Part shown: one piece after another, positions 11,531-22,411 of the stretch
Layout: the number at the start of each line of letters is the position of its first letter
Numbering within the stretch: position 1 is the stretch's first letter
NCBI GenBank assembly: GCA_019454045.1
Contig: SKCR01020750.1
Coordinates: forward strand, 186,001 to 250,000
Length of the DNA stretch: 64,000 nt
Reading direction: 5' to 3'
Origin: Zanthoxylum bungeanum
Taxonomy: Eukaryota; Streptophyta; Magnoliopsida; Sapindales; Rutaceae
The notes under the pieces: generated by a model
Databases searched by the model: none
The model's input: only the letters and a program-made list of their open reading frames with translations
What the model was told of the DNA's origin: nothing
Program-made: the position numbers and the translations under genes

Positions 11531-12115
11531 ACACACTGAACTAAGTTTGTCTCACATATTTCATGCACAACTGCCTTTTGGGTGATCTCCCTTGCATTAT
11601 GTAGCCAATCATATTATTTTTATACCTGCATTTATCCATTCGATGTGTTCTTGGGATGATATTCAAGCATGATTAGGCTATTAGCATGTTATTTGGTTAA
11701 TATGTTCATGAGATAGTACTCAAGCATGATTATGTTGTTCTTAGTTTTCCCTATCATATGATTGAGAAATGTTCATGAGATTGCCATGTGATGTTGCATG
11801 TTGTGATGAACTTGTTGATGTATGCATGTGAATTTAGAAGCATGATACTCTTGGAAATAAGTGTTACTTAAACTTGATTAAATTATTACATAAATCCTTT
11901 CATTACAAGTGACATAAGTAAGGGACCATTCCGAACCCAAAGGTTTGAGGTCTTCCCTTGCGAGGGGTGAGTGCGGCCTTAAATCTTATTTTCCTGGTTC
12001 ACACCAGGTGGTGACTCCATTATTCTCCGGTTTAGTCCCCAGTGGCTACTCCGTACTCCCGACCGGGCCGCGAGCCCGGGACAGCATGCGTCGCCCCAGT
12101 TCCAGTGTTCCCACA

Positions 12116-12140
12116 GTCTGGCGACTCCGTACTCCCGATG
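12116..12140 (+). other. Truncated primer-binding site and inversion breakpoint of G2
   Basis: GTCTGGCGACTCCG matches the LTR-proximal part of the G1 primer site (GTC spacer plus TGGCGACTC). It is followed by TACTCCCGATG, also found inside the LTR near 12049-12062. From 12141 the sequence is inverted LTR. A microhomology join or template switch is the simplest reading. Confidence 0.7.
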
Positions 12141-14072
12141 AAGCGCGGCGAAGCATCGTGGCGAAGGATTTTAACCTCTTCAATTAGAGGACCTTTCATC
12201 GCACTTACTAAGCCCATGCGCTTATCTCAATGCATATAAAAAATAAAGACAATTATATCAAACTTAGTATATCCGATTGAACATATATTATATCCAACCG
12301 AACACACATCAATCGGCGCAGCAAAGCATTGTGGTAAAGGATTTTAACCCCTCCAAATAGGGTACCTTTAATCCGACTTACTAAGCCCATGCGCTCGATT
12401 GTATCATGCATACCAAGAATAAAGACAATAATATCAAACTTAGTATGCCCGATTGAACATATCTTGCATTCAACCGAACACACATCAACCAGCGCGGCAA
12501 AGCATCGTGGTAAAGGATTTTAACCCCTCCAAATAGGGGACCTTTATCCGACTTACTAGCCCATGCGCTCGGTTGTATCATACATACAAAAGGAACATGC
12601 ATAATTCAAATAACGAAAAATAAATAAATCAAAGCAACATAAAACAAAAGAATGTGTCGTTTACTCAAGTGGTACGTGGAGTTGTATCCCGAGTACAGAA
12701 CATACTACCGTCTATTCGGAATCGGCTATGAAATTTATGTCTGGGTTTCCATCCTATATACCACAAGAGGCGACACATTTTCCATTTCATTCAAGCCACA
12801 ACATGCATCCACAAACGACTCTCATGCGAATAGAATTCAATACACAATCAAAAGTTGAATATAAACTAATGAGAAAAGTGCCCTCAGGTCTAACCTTTTA
12901 AATCACCTCTCGGATGTACGGTACACGATCGTCGGAAGGGTGGATGCTCCGTAACTCTTCCGGTTCACTGGTTCACTGCTCTTGTTCGTTGCCTTACTGT
13001 TTTGAGTCATCGTTCTCCGTCTTTTGCTGCTGCTTTTGACTCCGATTCGCTGTCGTTTTGCTACTGCTTTACTGATGTATTTTAGTTACTGTTTTTGGGA
13101 TGTTTTGGCTACTGTTTTGGGTGTGATTTTCGGTGGTGTTATGGTGTGGTTCGGGGGCTGTTTTATGTGTGTTTTAGGGCTACTGTGTTGCTGACGAAGT
13201 GGGGGCAGTGTGTTGAAGGGGCGAAGGTGAGGCATTTTTTTAATTGTGTTGTGTTTATGGCGTTGAAGGGCTGTGTGGCATGGGCAGATTTGTGAGGCTT
13301 ATGGACGTGTAGGGCTGATCGGTTTGTGAAGGTGCTTTTAACGTGAAGGCTTGGGGTTATTTTCTTTTGTGTCTTGTGATTTGTGTGAGTTGTGTGTATA
13401 TTATGTGTATGAGCTAGGGGAGTGCATGTCTTGGTTAGGGGTTGTTTATATAGAGAAAGGCTAGGGCTTCACCTTGTCTCACAAGGAAGGGATTTGATTT
13501 GGTGTTGAGCAAGGAAAGTCAAAGATTGAGGGGGGACAAATTTGGTTTAGATTATGAAGTCAATATCTTTAATTTGTTATAATTGATTTTAATTAGGCAT
13601 GACATCTTTTTAATTTATTATGTGATTTTGTTTAGTTAGGAAGGAATCTTGTGTAATTGGTGGGTGAATATCTTAATTAAGGAATTAAAATATTTGATTG
13701 ATTTTAATGTTTATTTTAATTTGGTATGTGATTTTTAGATTTGTTTTGATTTCACCATGTGTTAAATATGTGTTTTAAGTGGGCTTGGGCGTGTGGGCCA
13801 AGGCTCGGGCGAATTGGGCTTGATGTGAGGCTAGCAGCAAAACCAGAATTACCGACACCGTTCGAACGCTTCTTCGAACGCGGCACGAACGCCCGCAATC
13901 TGTTTGCCGTTCGAATGCATACACGAACGCAGCACGAACAAAAACAGTGAACCTTGTTTATTCTGAATTTCCCCTTCCGATGTCCGTTTTCCGTGACCTC
14001 CATGACTTAAAAGGTAGTGTCTCCAAATGAGACTCATCATAGGGACTTATGTGCAAAAATGCAGTGCCTACA
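12141..14072 (-). repeat. Inverted segment of G2 LTR (1932 bp)
   Basis: Reverse complement of 9337-11268 over 1932 bp with only scattered differences. It ends in the LTR start (GCAGTGCCTACA on this strand) at 14072. With the forward copy it forms inverted arms separated by about 870 bp. Confidence 0.92.
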
Positions 14073-14244
14073 GTCTCCCCCACTTTGATGGGACTTGTGT
14101 AATGTGTAACAGTGACAATCCTATCAAAGTTATACAATGCATTTTCACTTACCTGGCTCGCCACCTGCCACTTGACTTACCATGTGTTGAGTTGAGTTGA
14201 TTTGGTGGTGAGGTGCTGCGACCCCTGGTTCACTCTCGAACCAT

Positions 14245-14495
14245 GCTCCATTTTTAGAGCGCCATTTTCGGTATCTTTTGTGTGTGTGCTCCATTTTGGA
14301 GCGCCATTTCCGGCATTTGCTGTGTGTGTTCCATTTTGGAACGCCATTTTCGGCCTTTGCTGTGTGTGCTCCATTTTGGAACGCCATTTTCGGCATTTGC
14401 TATGTGTGCTCCACTTTGGAACGCCATTTTCGGCATTTGCTGTGTGTTCTCCACTTTGGAACGCCATTTTCGGCATCTGTTGTGGTAGCGGTCCA
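14245..14495 (-). repeat. ~40-bp tandem array of G2 (inverted)
   Basis: About six copies of GCTCCATTTTGGAACGCCAT plus TTTCGGCATTTGCTGTGTGT, the complement of the G1 unit. Open frames on both strands are artefacts of the repeat. Confidence 0.88.
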
Positions 14496-14664
14496 TTTCC
14501 GAACCGTGCTGTGCGAGAATAAGGCTCATTTTTGAACCGTTTTTTGATGAGATGGTCTTTGCCGCTACAAACCTGTGAACACAAAACAAGCATTGCATGT
14601 ATGTGATATGTATGCATGTATGCATGTATATGTATCATATTCCGATGGGTTAGGCCTTCCTTAG

Positions 14665-15075
14665 TCCATCTCCGAACCGTGCTCCATTTTCAGAGTGCCA
14701 TTTTCAGCGAGATGAGATGATGGTCCATTTCGAACCGTGCTCCATTTTCGGAGTGCCATTTTCAGCGAGATGTGATAATGGTCCATTTCTGAACTGTTGC
14801 TTCATTTTTAGAGTGCCATTTTCGGCAAGTGATGAGATGATGGTCCATTTCGAACCGTGCTCCATTTTCGGAGTGCCATTTTCGGCGAGATGTGATAATG
14901 GTCCATTTCCGAACCGTTGCTCCATTTTTAGAGTGCCATTTTCGGCAAGTGATGAGATGATGGTCCATTTCCGAATTGTTGCTGATGAGAGATAGTCCAT
15001 TTCTGAACCATTGCTGAGGAGAGATAGTCCATTTCCGAACCATTACTGATATGAGAGTGGTCAATTTCCAAACCG
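14665..15075 (-). repeat. ~60/120-bp tandem array of G2 (inverted)
   Basis: ATGGTCCATTT(C/T)(C)GAACC alternates with GCTCCATTTT(C/T)(G/A)GAGTG and CCATTTTCGGC. Alternate halves differ consistently, giving a 120-bp dimer. G1 has only a remnant of this (about 6840-6880). Confidence 0.8.
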
Positions 15076-15084
15076 TTACCGATA

Positions 15085-15770
15085 ATGATGTGGGCCCCGC
15101 CCCCAGAGTACTATACCCGGCAGAACTAATACTGAACCAATATGGGCCTCGCCCCCAGAATGCCATACCCAGCAGAACTGATACTGAACTGATGTGGACC
15201 TCGTCCCCCCAGAATGCCATACCCGGCAGAAACTGATGATGATGTGGGCCTCGCCCCTAAGCTGATATTGATGTGGGCCTCGGCCCTAAACTGATATTGA
15301 TGTGGGCCTCGGCCCTAAAGTGATGCTGATGTGGGCCTCGCTCTAGGCCAATACTGATGTGGGCCTCGGCCCTAACTGATACTGATATGGGCCTCAGCCC
15401 TAGACTGATACTGATGTGGGCCTCGCCCCCAGACTGATACAGATATGGGCCTCGCCCCAAGACTGATATTGTTGATATGGGCCTCGCCCCCAGACTGATA
15501 CTGATGTGGGCCTCGCCCCAAGACTGATACTGATATGGGCCTCACCCCCAGACTGCTACAGTTATGGGCCTCGCCCCAAGACTGATACTGCTGATATGGC
15601 CCTCGCCCCCAGACTGATACTGATGTGGGCCTCACCCCAAGACTGATACTGATATGGGCCTCGCCCCCAAACTGCTACAGATATGGGCCTCGCCCCAAGA
15701 CTGATACTACTGATATGGGCCTCGCCCCCAGACTGATACTGATGTGGGCCTCACCCCCAACTGATACTGA
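15085..15770 (-). repeat. 27-28-bp tandem array of G2 (inverted)
   Basis: More than 20 copies of GGGCCTCGCCCCAAGACTGA followed by TACTGATAT, the complement of the G1 unit. Variants with and without an extra TACTGC/TGTTGA triplet recur regularly, so short superunits amplified. Confidence 0.9.
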
Positions 15771-15900
15771 TTCATTTCTGAAAACTGACTGTACTGTTGT
15801 TGCTTCCGAAGATTCCCCGTGTTCTAAACATCACTGAATTTCATAGTACCAGGGTTGAATGCTTTTCTCAAATATACTCATGTTGCAGGTTGGAGGGAAA

Positions 15901-16298
15901 GACTCAAGCATGATTAGGTTGTTCTTAGTTTTCCCTATCATATGATTGAGAAATGTTCATGAGATTGCCATGTGATGTTGCATGTTGTGATGAACTTGTT
16001 GATGTATGCATGTGAATTTAGAAGCATGATACTCTTGGAAATAAGTGTTACTTAAACTTGATTAAATTATTACATAAATCCTTTCATTACAAATGACATA
16101 AGTAAGGGACCATTCCGAACCCAACGGTTTGAGGTCTTCCCTTGCGAGGGGTGAGTGCGGCCTTAAATCTCATTTTCCTGGTTCACACCAGTTGGCGACT
16201 CCATTATTCTCCGGTTTAGTCCCCCGGACTATTCCGTACTCCCGACCGGGCCGCGAGCTCGGGACAGCATGCGTCGCCCCAAATCCTGTGTTCCCACA
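15901..16298 (+). repeat. G2 3' LTR, last 398 bp only
   Basis: Matches 11727-12115 of the 5' LTR and ends in TTCCCACA before the TSD. The join to the inverted internal part lies in GACTCA (15901-15906), present on both sides in the parental sequences. This suggests a microhomology-mediated join. Confidence 0.85.
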
Positions 16299-16303
16299 CG
16301 CAC

Positions 16304-17363
16304 CAACGCTTGTTTTTGTCTCAGTTCGTTCGAATGAGTTTACGAACGCTATACGAACGCGAACCTTCTGTTTTCCGTTCCAACGCATTTACTAACGCTA
16401 CTCGAACGCGCACGTATTTCCTTTGTTTATCATGCATCAGGTCTGGTCCCGTTCGAATGCGTTCTCAAACGCTATACGAACACAAACCTCTTGTTTACCG
16501 TTTGAAAGCGTTTAGGAACGCTACTCGAATGCGAATGCGTTTTGTTTCATCAGGTCATGTCCCGTTCGAACGAGTTATCAAACGTTATACGAACGTGAAC
16601 CTTCTGTTTACCGTTCGAACGTATTTTCAAACGCTACACGAACGCGCATACACTGAACTGAGTCCTTTTCATCACATGTCATGCATAATTATTTCTTAGG
16701 TGATTTCTCTTGTATCATGTAGCCGATCATACCATTTGTATCTCTGCATTTGTCTATTTGATGTGTTAATGAGATGGTATTCAAGCATGATTAGGCCGTT
16801 AGTATGTTACTTGGTTCTTAAGCATGATTTAGCCTATTTAGTTGTTCATTTTCAAGCATGATTCGTCATTTATTTTACTTTTGGAGTTTGCATTATGTTT
16901 AGGTTGTTCTTTGTTTTCCGCATTATATGATCGAATGTAATGTGCTTATGACATTGTATGCTAGTTGTATTTATCATTATGTATGCAAATTGGGACATAG
17001 ATTAAATGCAAATAGGTTGTATGCAAATCCGGACATAGGTAATATGAAAACTTAGATATGAGCCTTGTACTTATGCATGCGAACTTAGGAGTAAATTATC
17101 CTTGGAAATAAATGTTGCTTAGGCTTGGTTGAATTATTGCACAAATCATTTTATTACAAGTGGCATAAGTAAGGGACCATTCTGAACCCAATGGCTTGAG
17201 GTCTTCCCTTGCGAGGGGTGAGTGCGGCCTTAAATCTTTGTCCCGGTTTACACCGGGTGGCGACTCCATTATTCTCCGGTTTAGTCCCCCGCGGGCTACT
17301 CCGTACTCCCAATCGGGCCACGAGCCCGGAACAACATGCGTCGCCCTGTTTCTGTGTCCCACA
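16304..17363 (+). repeat. G1 3' LTR, second part
   Basis: Continues the G1 LTR after the G2 TSD copy (16299-16303). It has the GTTCGAACG array (16319-16650) and an end matching 2086-2791, closing with GTGTCCCACA at 17363. Confidence 0.9.
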
Positions 17364-17559
17364 GGTACATTATAACAGTTTCCTAATTTAAGTACATGCC
17401 CAAAAGGTAGTTCCTAAACTTAGGTTTCTACGGTTAAAACAGCGACTCTCGTTCCGTTTCCGACTCGCAGTCGGCAGATTCTGCACATCAGTACATATTT
17501 ATTTAGTATCAAAATCCAATTTTGAAACTAATAGTGAACATGTTTATGACAAACATAAT

Positions 17560-18010
17560 TGAAGCCTGAGCCTTGCCCCGCCTTCACTTCCTTCATGCCT
17601 GCCTTGTCCATACGGCAGTCACGCCTCAGTGACCCCATTTGCCATAATTTAGGCAGACATCTTGGGATATGTCATTTGTCTTCCTAGAAGATTGTGACGA
17701 TTTTGCCTTTGCCCTTTTGCAAACTCTGGCTTTGTCTCATTGAGCATAGCCATTAACTCTCCAAGAGTTTTCTATTACAATTAGTACTTCTAAGATCCAG
17801 GGTTAGATCTATGAAGATCCTTTAATTTCATCATCATGGTATAAAGATCTAATCCTTAATTCTGACGATAGAATTAAAGAGTCATTGCGGTAAGCATAAC
17901 GAATTGAGCACTAAAGTTATCATCACCATGAGTCTTCCAAATCTCATGCTCCACTATTTGCGCAACTCCGGGCTCAGGCCCGAGAGGTTGCTCTATCAAA
18001 TAGAGTAATT
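17560..18010 (-). pseudogene. gag: gag relic of copia copy A
   Basis: Decayed coding region in the gag position. Visible pieces are GELMAMLNETKPEFAKGQRQ (about 17680-17770) and a zinc knuckle at about 17655-17614. There CLN.GKWGH is readable but the second cysteine is changed to tyrosine and a lost base shifts the frame before the last cysteine. Copy B has the matching pieces at 28900-29160. Copia gags bind RNA through one CCHC knuckle. Boundaries are approximate. Confidence 0.5.
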
Positions 18011-20423
18011 TCTCAGTTCTCAGGACTATCCTGAGGTTTTATTCCCAATCTGAAAATTAGAGCCGTTTAAAGACATTTTCACCCAGGATTATGTTCTAAA
18101 CGCTAATCTTTCAGTTATCTTTATTACAATAGTCCAACTATCCAATCAACGATTTCGGGTACAATCAAATATAATGAGTATTATAGTCTAACTATATAAT
18201 CAACTACTACTTGATTGGTTAAAACCAAATATATTGATTACTATAATCCAATTATATAATCAACTATAAATGAAATAGTTTGAACACAGTCCAACTGTTT
18301 AATTTAAAACAACAATTAAATATTAGTCCAACTAATATATATTTAAATAATGACGAAAAATGAAATGAGCACGTATTGGCAAGTATCTAAACGAAATTGC
18401 AAATTTAATACTTGCCTCCCACTATTTTTTGGCGAGCCTCTAACCCTCTGTTGAGTACTCGGGAAACCTAGTTTCCTAGTGGGGTAGGATCCCATTAAAT
18501 AACACACAACCTTGACTTTGGCCAACAAGCTGTATGATATTTAACTAGGTAGATCTCTAAGATCAATTGGATCTCATCCAATTCCTAGATCCAGTAGGTG
18601 GACATCCAAGTCTGAAACATATATCTAATATATGCCAATATATCTGATATATTCCCTAACCTTTTTCCTCTGAATCAACTAAGCATTGGCTTTGGCACAA
18701 CAAGCTTAATGATTCCAGTTAAGTAGGACCCATTGACTTTGGAAAGCTTCGTAGTCGATGTCGATGGACAAGAAGTGATCTTGACTTTGGCTAATAAATC
18801 ACAACTTGGACAAGACATGCGATATGGAACAAAACCTTCATGATTCAAACACATCTGTGATAGACAAAGGTCTTGACTTTGGCCAACAAACCAGTGCCAA
18901 TCTTACATCTTGAGAGAGAATCACTCAATGGAATGAAATCGCTTAATATTTGTTGAGGGTTTTTCGCGTAATTGGCAACCAATTAATTATCTTTGATTAG
19001 GTCTCATCATACACCCTTAAGCATGCATTCTAAAAGCATAATAATGCGCGATAAATAAATTAATAATGATATGCGGATGGATATTTAAAATATTTTGTTC
19101 CTAAAAAAAATCTCTCTATTTCCTTTCCCCGGCTAGCATTATTCTTACTTCTACCCAATTACATAACACTTCTAAAGAAACCTCATTTACATTGAGGGGA
19201 ATAGGTGAGAATAGAATTACAAAGAGTCAAGAGGTAATAGGCTGGACACGCAGGTCCAATTTAATAAATTCTAAATTTATTACAACAATTTCCAAAATTG
19301 CCCTCACTCATCTAATATCCATCCGATATACATTATTTATACATCACATCCATGTATTCACACAAAGCATGTTATCAACCAATCTAATCCAATTAATTAA
19401 TCTTTGATTAATGATCATCCAATGTTCAAACAACGATTTGATTTGCGTGAGTCCAACTCGTTTAAGAATAAGTACTCAAAGTACGAATTCTTGAATTATA
19501 TCAAACTACAATATTAAATCCAATTTAATTTGTATTCAATACTAATTCTTTATTTAATTCCAAATTAAATGATTACACTTTAAATGTGTCTTTTAGACTT
19601 GGATTCCAAATCCAATCTTAACGGGTCTCAAAGGCCCAATTAGTATCCAATACTATTCAATTAAAGTCCAATGGGCTTTCAATTAATTTATTAAGGCATT
19701 GACTTTGGCAACCAAGGCCTAATAAGGAATCACCCTTTGGAATAAAATTAATAATGGCCCATTAGGCCCAATTAAATTTTAAAGGCCCGTTAATCATATT
19801 TGGACTTTATGGAAATGGTTTTAGGCCCAATTGGATCCAACCAATTATCCTAAACCAAACTTGACCCAACCAAGCCCATTAAGCCCAAATACAACATTAA
19901 TAGCCCAATTCCAAATTAAGCTTAATTAATTAAATTCGAACATTCCAAATATCACAATTTAATTAACTAAAGTGTATAGCCATAATTAATTAGTTAAATT
20001 AATATTTCTAAAACACCAATTACACTAATTAATCATGCTTTAACTAATCAACTTATGTCCAACACAAATTGAAGCAAAATCAATCCAACATGCTCTCCAA
20101 GGCTCACGACAATTCAAGGGATTTTATATCCGATTTTGATTTCAATCCAATTAAATCACAAATCAATATATCCTAACATTTTAAACACATCCAATGGCTT
20201 AAAATGAAAATCACCATGACCTACAAGGGTCCTATAGATTCGGCCAAGGTAAGCAATTAGGGGAAAATTAATCTAATTAATTTTTCTCCAAATTCATCAT
20301 GCATAACACTTAGTTATCATAATCTAAGCATACTCAACCAATCAATTTGAAGAAATCATGCTCAAATCACAAAATCCCAAATTAAAGTTTAAGAACCCTA
20401 AAATCAATTTCATGCTCAATTAT
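18011..20423 (-). other. Long untranslated leader of copia copy A
   Basis: AT-rich sequence between primer site and gag relic, collinear with 26328-28700 in B. It holds many short palindromes with a CCA or CTA centre (for example 18242-18256, 18320-18338, 19262-19282, 19552-19570, 19599-19615). It also holds several copies of TTGACTTTGGCCAACAA (about 18512, 18778, 18868; variants at 18690, 18732, 19694). I see no intact protein on either strand. Confidence 0.6.
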
Positions 20424-20436
20424 GGCTCTGATACCA
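20424..20436 (-). other. Primer-binding site of copy A
   Basis: On the minus strand it reads TGGTATCAGAGCC, the classical copia site complementary to initiator tRNA-Met. It sits one base after the LTR end at 20438. Confidence 0.9.
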
Positions 20437-20437
20437 T

Positions 20438-22411
20438 TGTTGGGTTTTCTAGGTCAAACCAAGATCAATTAAGCATAAAATATGTGTGAATAAACAAAGT
20501 AAGTTGCGGAAAATACTCACTTTGATCGGCTAAGTGGATGTAGGAGATAACAAAAATTCCAAGCCTTTGTGTTGTGCTCCAAGCTCTCATTTGATGTATG
20601 TTGAGCATCCAAGCTTGGTGAATGAGATTCCAAACTCATGGGAAATGTTTCCCTATCACCTTTGTATGATTCTTTAAGTACTAGTTTTGGAAATTTTGCT
20701 ACAAAATTTCCTTGTTCTTCCTTGTTATTCTCGGCAAAAATGGAGAAGAAAAGAATATGAGAGGCTCACGGTTTTTGGTGTGTAGATAGAGTAAGTGAGT
20801 TTTCCATTTTTGTTAAAATGTTTTATTGATTTCAAAAAACCAATCCATTTACCAAAAGTGTAGTTAGTAAAATGTCTATCACAAGTCAAACTTGTGTAAG
20901 CAACAAGTTACCAAAATTAAGCTCACTAACTTCCATAACCTTAAAGCAAATAAAGTGACAAGTGATGTGACATGTGGGCCCCACTTGATTCAAAATCCGA
21001 GTGGGCCCGCAAACACATCCCGGGCTCGGGTTCGTTAATTCTGAATTAACAAATTTTTCATTGCGACGTAATTAAATTAAATTTAATTAAATAATTATGC
21101 CTAGCAAAATTACTATTCACATCGCTCGTGAATTAATTCTAAATTAATTCGTTCGCCCGAATTAAAATCCAATTTTAATTCCGTTATGAAATCTAATTTC
21201 ATTTAATATATCGAATATATTATTTTATCGATTAATTCCAAATTAATCGTTCTCTCTATTCTAGTAGTATTTTATCCCAGATAAAATCTCTATGTAATTA
21301 ATCTTAGATTAATTTTCTCTCTCATCTAATTAATCCCAGATTAATTATCTTCGAGTCATACGTCATCGGTGAATCTTCGGGAAGCGACCCATGAGATCCC
21401 TAGATATGTTGGCAGTAAATCCGGTCATCGGAATATCCGAATACGTGCGTACCTAGTACCACGTTCTTACCGATTTACAAGACATGGTTGGCTTCTAGCA
21501 AAGCGTCGTGCCTACCCAATTCTCCAGAAATATTTTTTTAAGGAATATGTAATCTATGTCAGGCGTAGTATACATAGTATTGCGTATTACGATCCAGTAT
21601 CGAATGTCACATGCTAGGCCTAGGGCTGGAATTGTGTCTGCCCCGTATGAAGCATATATCGGATCTCTGGTAACTAGTCTCTATAATCGGATAAACATGA
21701 CCTAGTCATATTATCCCAATGATTGCAGTACTTAAGAGTACTAGTTCCGTATCCTGCGTGATCATCATCTCCATATGACTGGAGTGATATTTCCATCTTG
21801 ACATTACACCCAATACACTACGATTCTCAATATACCTAGAAGAGGCATACACAGAACCTGTTAAAGCCCCGGAGGACCAAAACCAAATTATATTGATTGT
21901 CACAAGTATTAGCGATGCAAGTCTCAGGTTAAGACCAAATACACCTATCCTGATTCGGACTCTCATAGACACATAGTCATACTACCAATGGTATTTCAAG
22001 GGGTCTATCCAGAGCGAAGCTGTTCCCGTACCATCGGTAAACACAACCTCTTATCACACTTGCATAACCTCCTATCACACTTGCATAAGTATCCAATACT
22101 TAAATATATGAGAACTATGCCGTTATGCTCCCATAACTCGCACAAGTGCAATACTAGTCTATTTCGTATTATCGATGTCCAATCTCGATAATATTATTAC
22201 TAGGGATATTTTAATGATTAAAACTTAGAGGATTAATATTGTCTCATATATTATTAATCCGGTACTAATCATATGGACTTTTATCATTTATGTATCTTGG
22301 TAATCTAATTACAAATGATAAAAGAGCATTTTCCTTTGTCACATAGTTAATTTGTACAACAACACAATGTTATGTACAAATAGTGATGCTATGGGTCATA
22401 ATTGTCCAACA
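20438..22411 (-). repeat. 5' LTR of copy A (1974 bp)
   Basis: Plus strand starts TGTTGGGTTTTC and ends GTCCAACA, the terminal inverted repeat TGTTGG..CCAACA. It is homologous over its length to the B LTRs (24387-26314 and 32096-34105) and to D (62725 onward). It contains the palindrome ladder. Confidence 0.92.
21034..21347. repeat. Ladder of about ten short palindromes with 3-nt centres (copy A LTR)
   Basis: Read directly: 21034-21050 (arms GTTAATT/AATTAAC, centre CTG), 21130-21150 (9-bp arms, CTA), 21160-21180 (9-bp, CCA), 21188-21200 (5-bp, CTA), 21204-21222 (8-bp, CGA), 21229-21249 (CGATTAATT/AATTAATCG, CCA), 21269-21287 (8-bp, CCA), 21296-21314 (8-bp, TTA), 21327-21347 (9-bp, CCA). All arms are perfect. 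The same ladder is in B (about 25320-25640), its 3' LTR (about 33140-33440) and D (about 63430-63730). Confidence 0.9.

Larger units (their letters stand above)
9337..12115 (+). repeat. G2 5' LTR (2779 bp)
   Basis: A full LTR from TGTAGGCACTGC to TTCCCACA. It shares ends, the 175-bp triplet and the GTTCGAACG array with G1 but differs in the middle (about 9660-10480), so it is a sister subfamily. It carries a good TATA box at 9956. Confidence 0.92.
14073..15900 (-). repeat. Inverted internal 3' region of G2, three tandem arrays
   Basis: It is the reverse of the kind of sequence at 5420-7006 in G1: polypurine tract next to 14073, then the ~40-bp array (14245-14495). Next comes an array with a ~120-bp period made of ~60-bp halves (14665-15075; the phrase ATGATGGTCCATTTCGAACC is at 14717 and 14837). 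The 27-28-bp array follows (15085-15770), and last the piece matching 5420-5870. No gag or pol is left. Confidence 0.88.
9337..16298 (+). mobile_element. G2: related LTR element nested in the G1 LTR, internally inverted
   Basis: It begins TGTAGGCACTGC and ends CCCACA, with a perfect TSD CGCAC at 9332-9336 and 16299-16303. The G1 LTR resumes exactly after it. Order inside: a full forward LTR (9337-12115), the first bases of a primer site, an inverted LTR segment (12141-14072), an inverted internal 3' region (14073-15900), and the last 400 bp of a forward LTR (15901-16298). This is what an inversion of 'internal 3' part plus most of the 3' LTR' would give, with loss of gag/pol and about 445 bp of LTR at the breakpoints. 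No coding region survives, so G2 cannot move by itself. Confidence 0.93.
1..17363 (+). mobile_element. G1: gypsy-type LTR retrotransposon with giant LTRs, left end outside window, split by G2
   Basis: Positions 1-2791 and 7007-9336 plus 16304-17363 are direct copies of one LTR that starts TGTAGGCACTGC and ends CCCACA. A primer-binding site follows the first copy and a purine tract precedes the second. Without the nested element G2 (9337-16298) the 3' LTR is about 3390 bp, so roughly 600 bp of the 5' LTR lies left of the window and the whole element was about 11 kb. The internal part is only 4.2 kb: a dead gag, an integrase tail and tandem arrays. The right-hand TSD should be ggtac (17364-17368); its partner is outside. 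G1 interrupts copia copy A, because sequence right of 17363 continues a leader that is uninterrupted in copy B near 29370-29450. The zinc knuckle style and the 3' arrays suggest the Tat/Ogre branch of Ty3/gypsy; the lineage is inference. Confidence 0.9.
17364..22411 (-). mobile_element. A: 5' half of a copia element, inserted in H and cut by G1
   Basis: Read on the minus strand: LTR 22411 to 20438, spacer, perfect copia primer site (20436-20424), long leader, gag relic, then truncation at 17363/17364 by G1. It is the inverted homologue of B from 24387 to about 29450. At 22411 the sequence goes directly into the H reverse transcriptase; CCAAC (22412-22416) should be one TSD copy, the other being left of the window. 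The 3' half of A must also lie left of position 1. Confidence 0.88.

Noticed and set aside
18343..18528. Possible small gene in the A leader, and its mirror at 28235-28420
   Set aside because: Neither strand keeps a frame between the two copies; it is element leader.
21369..21617. ORF conserved in four places (also 25003-25311, 32914-33120, 63753-63953) starting M(N/D)(L/Y)REATHEI
   Set aside because: It lies antisense in the copia LTR and is shared because the LTRs are homologous. The copies lose frame at different points and no domain is recognisable.
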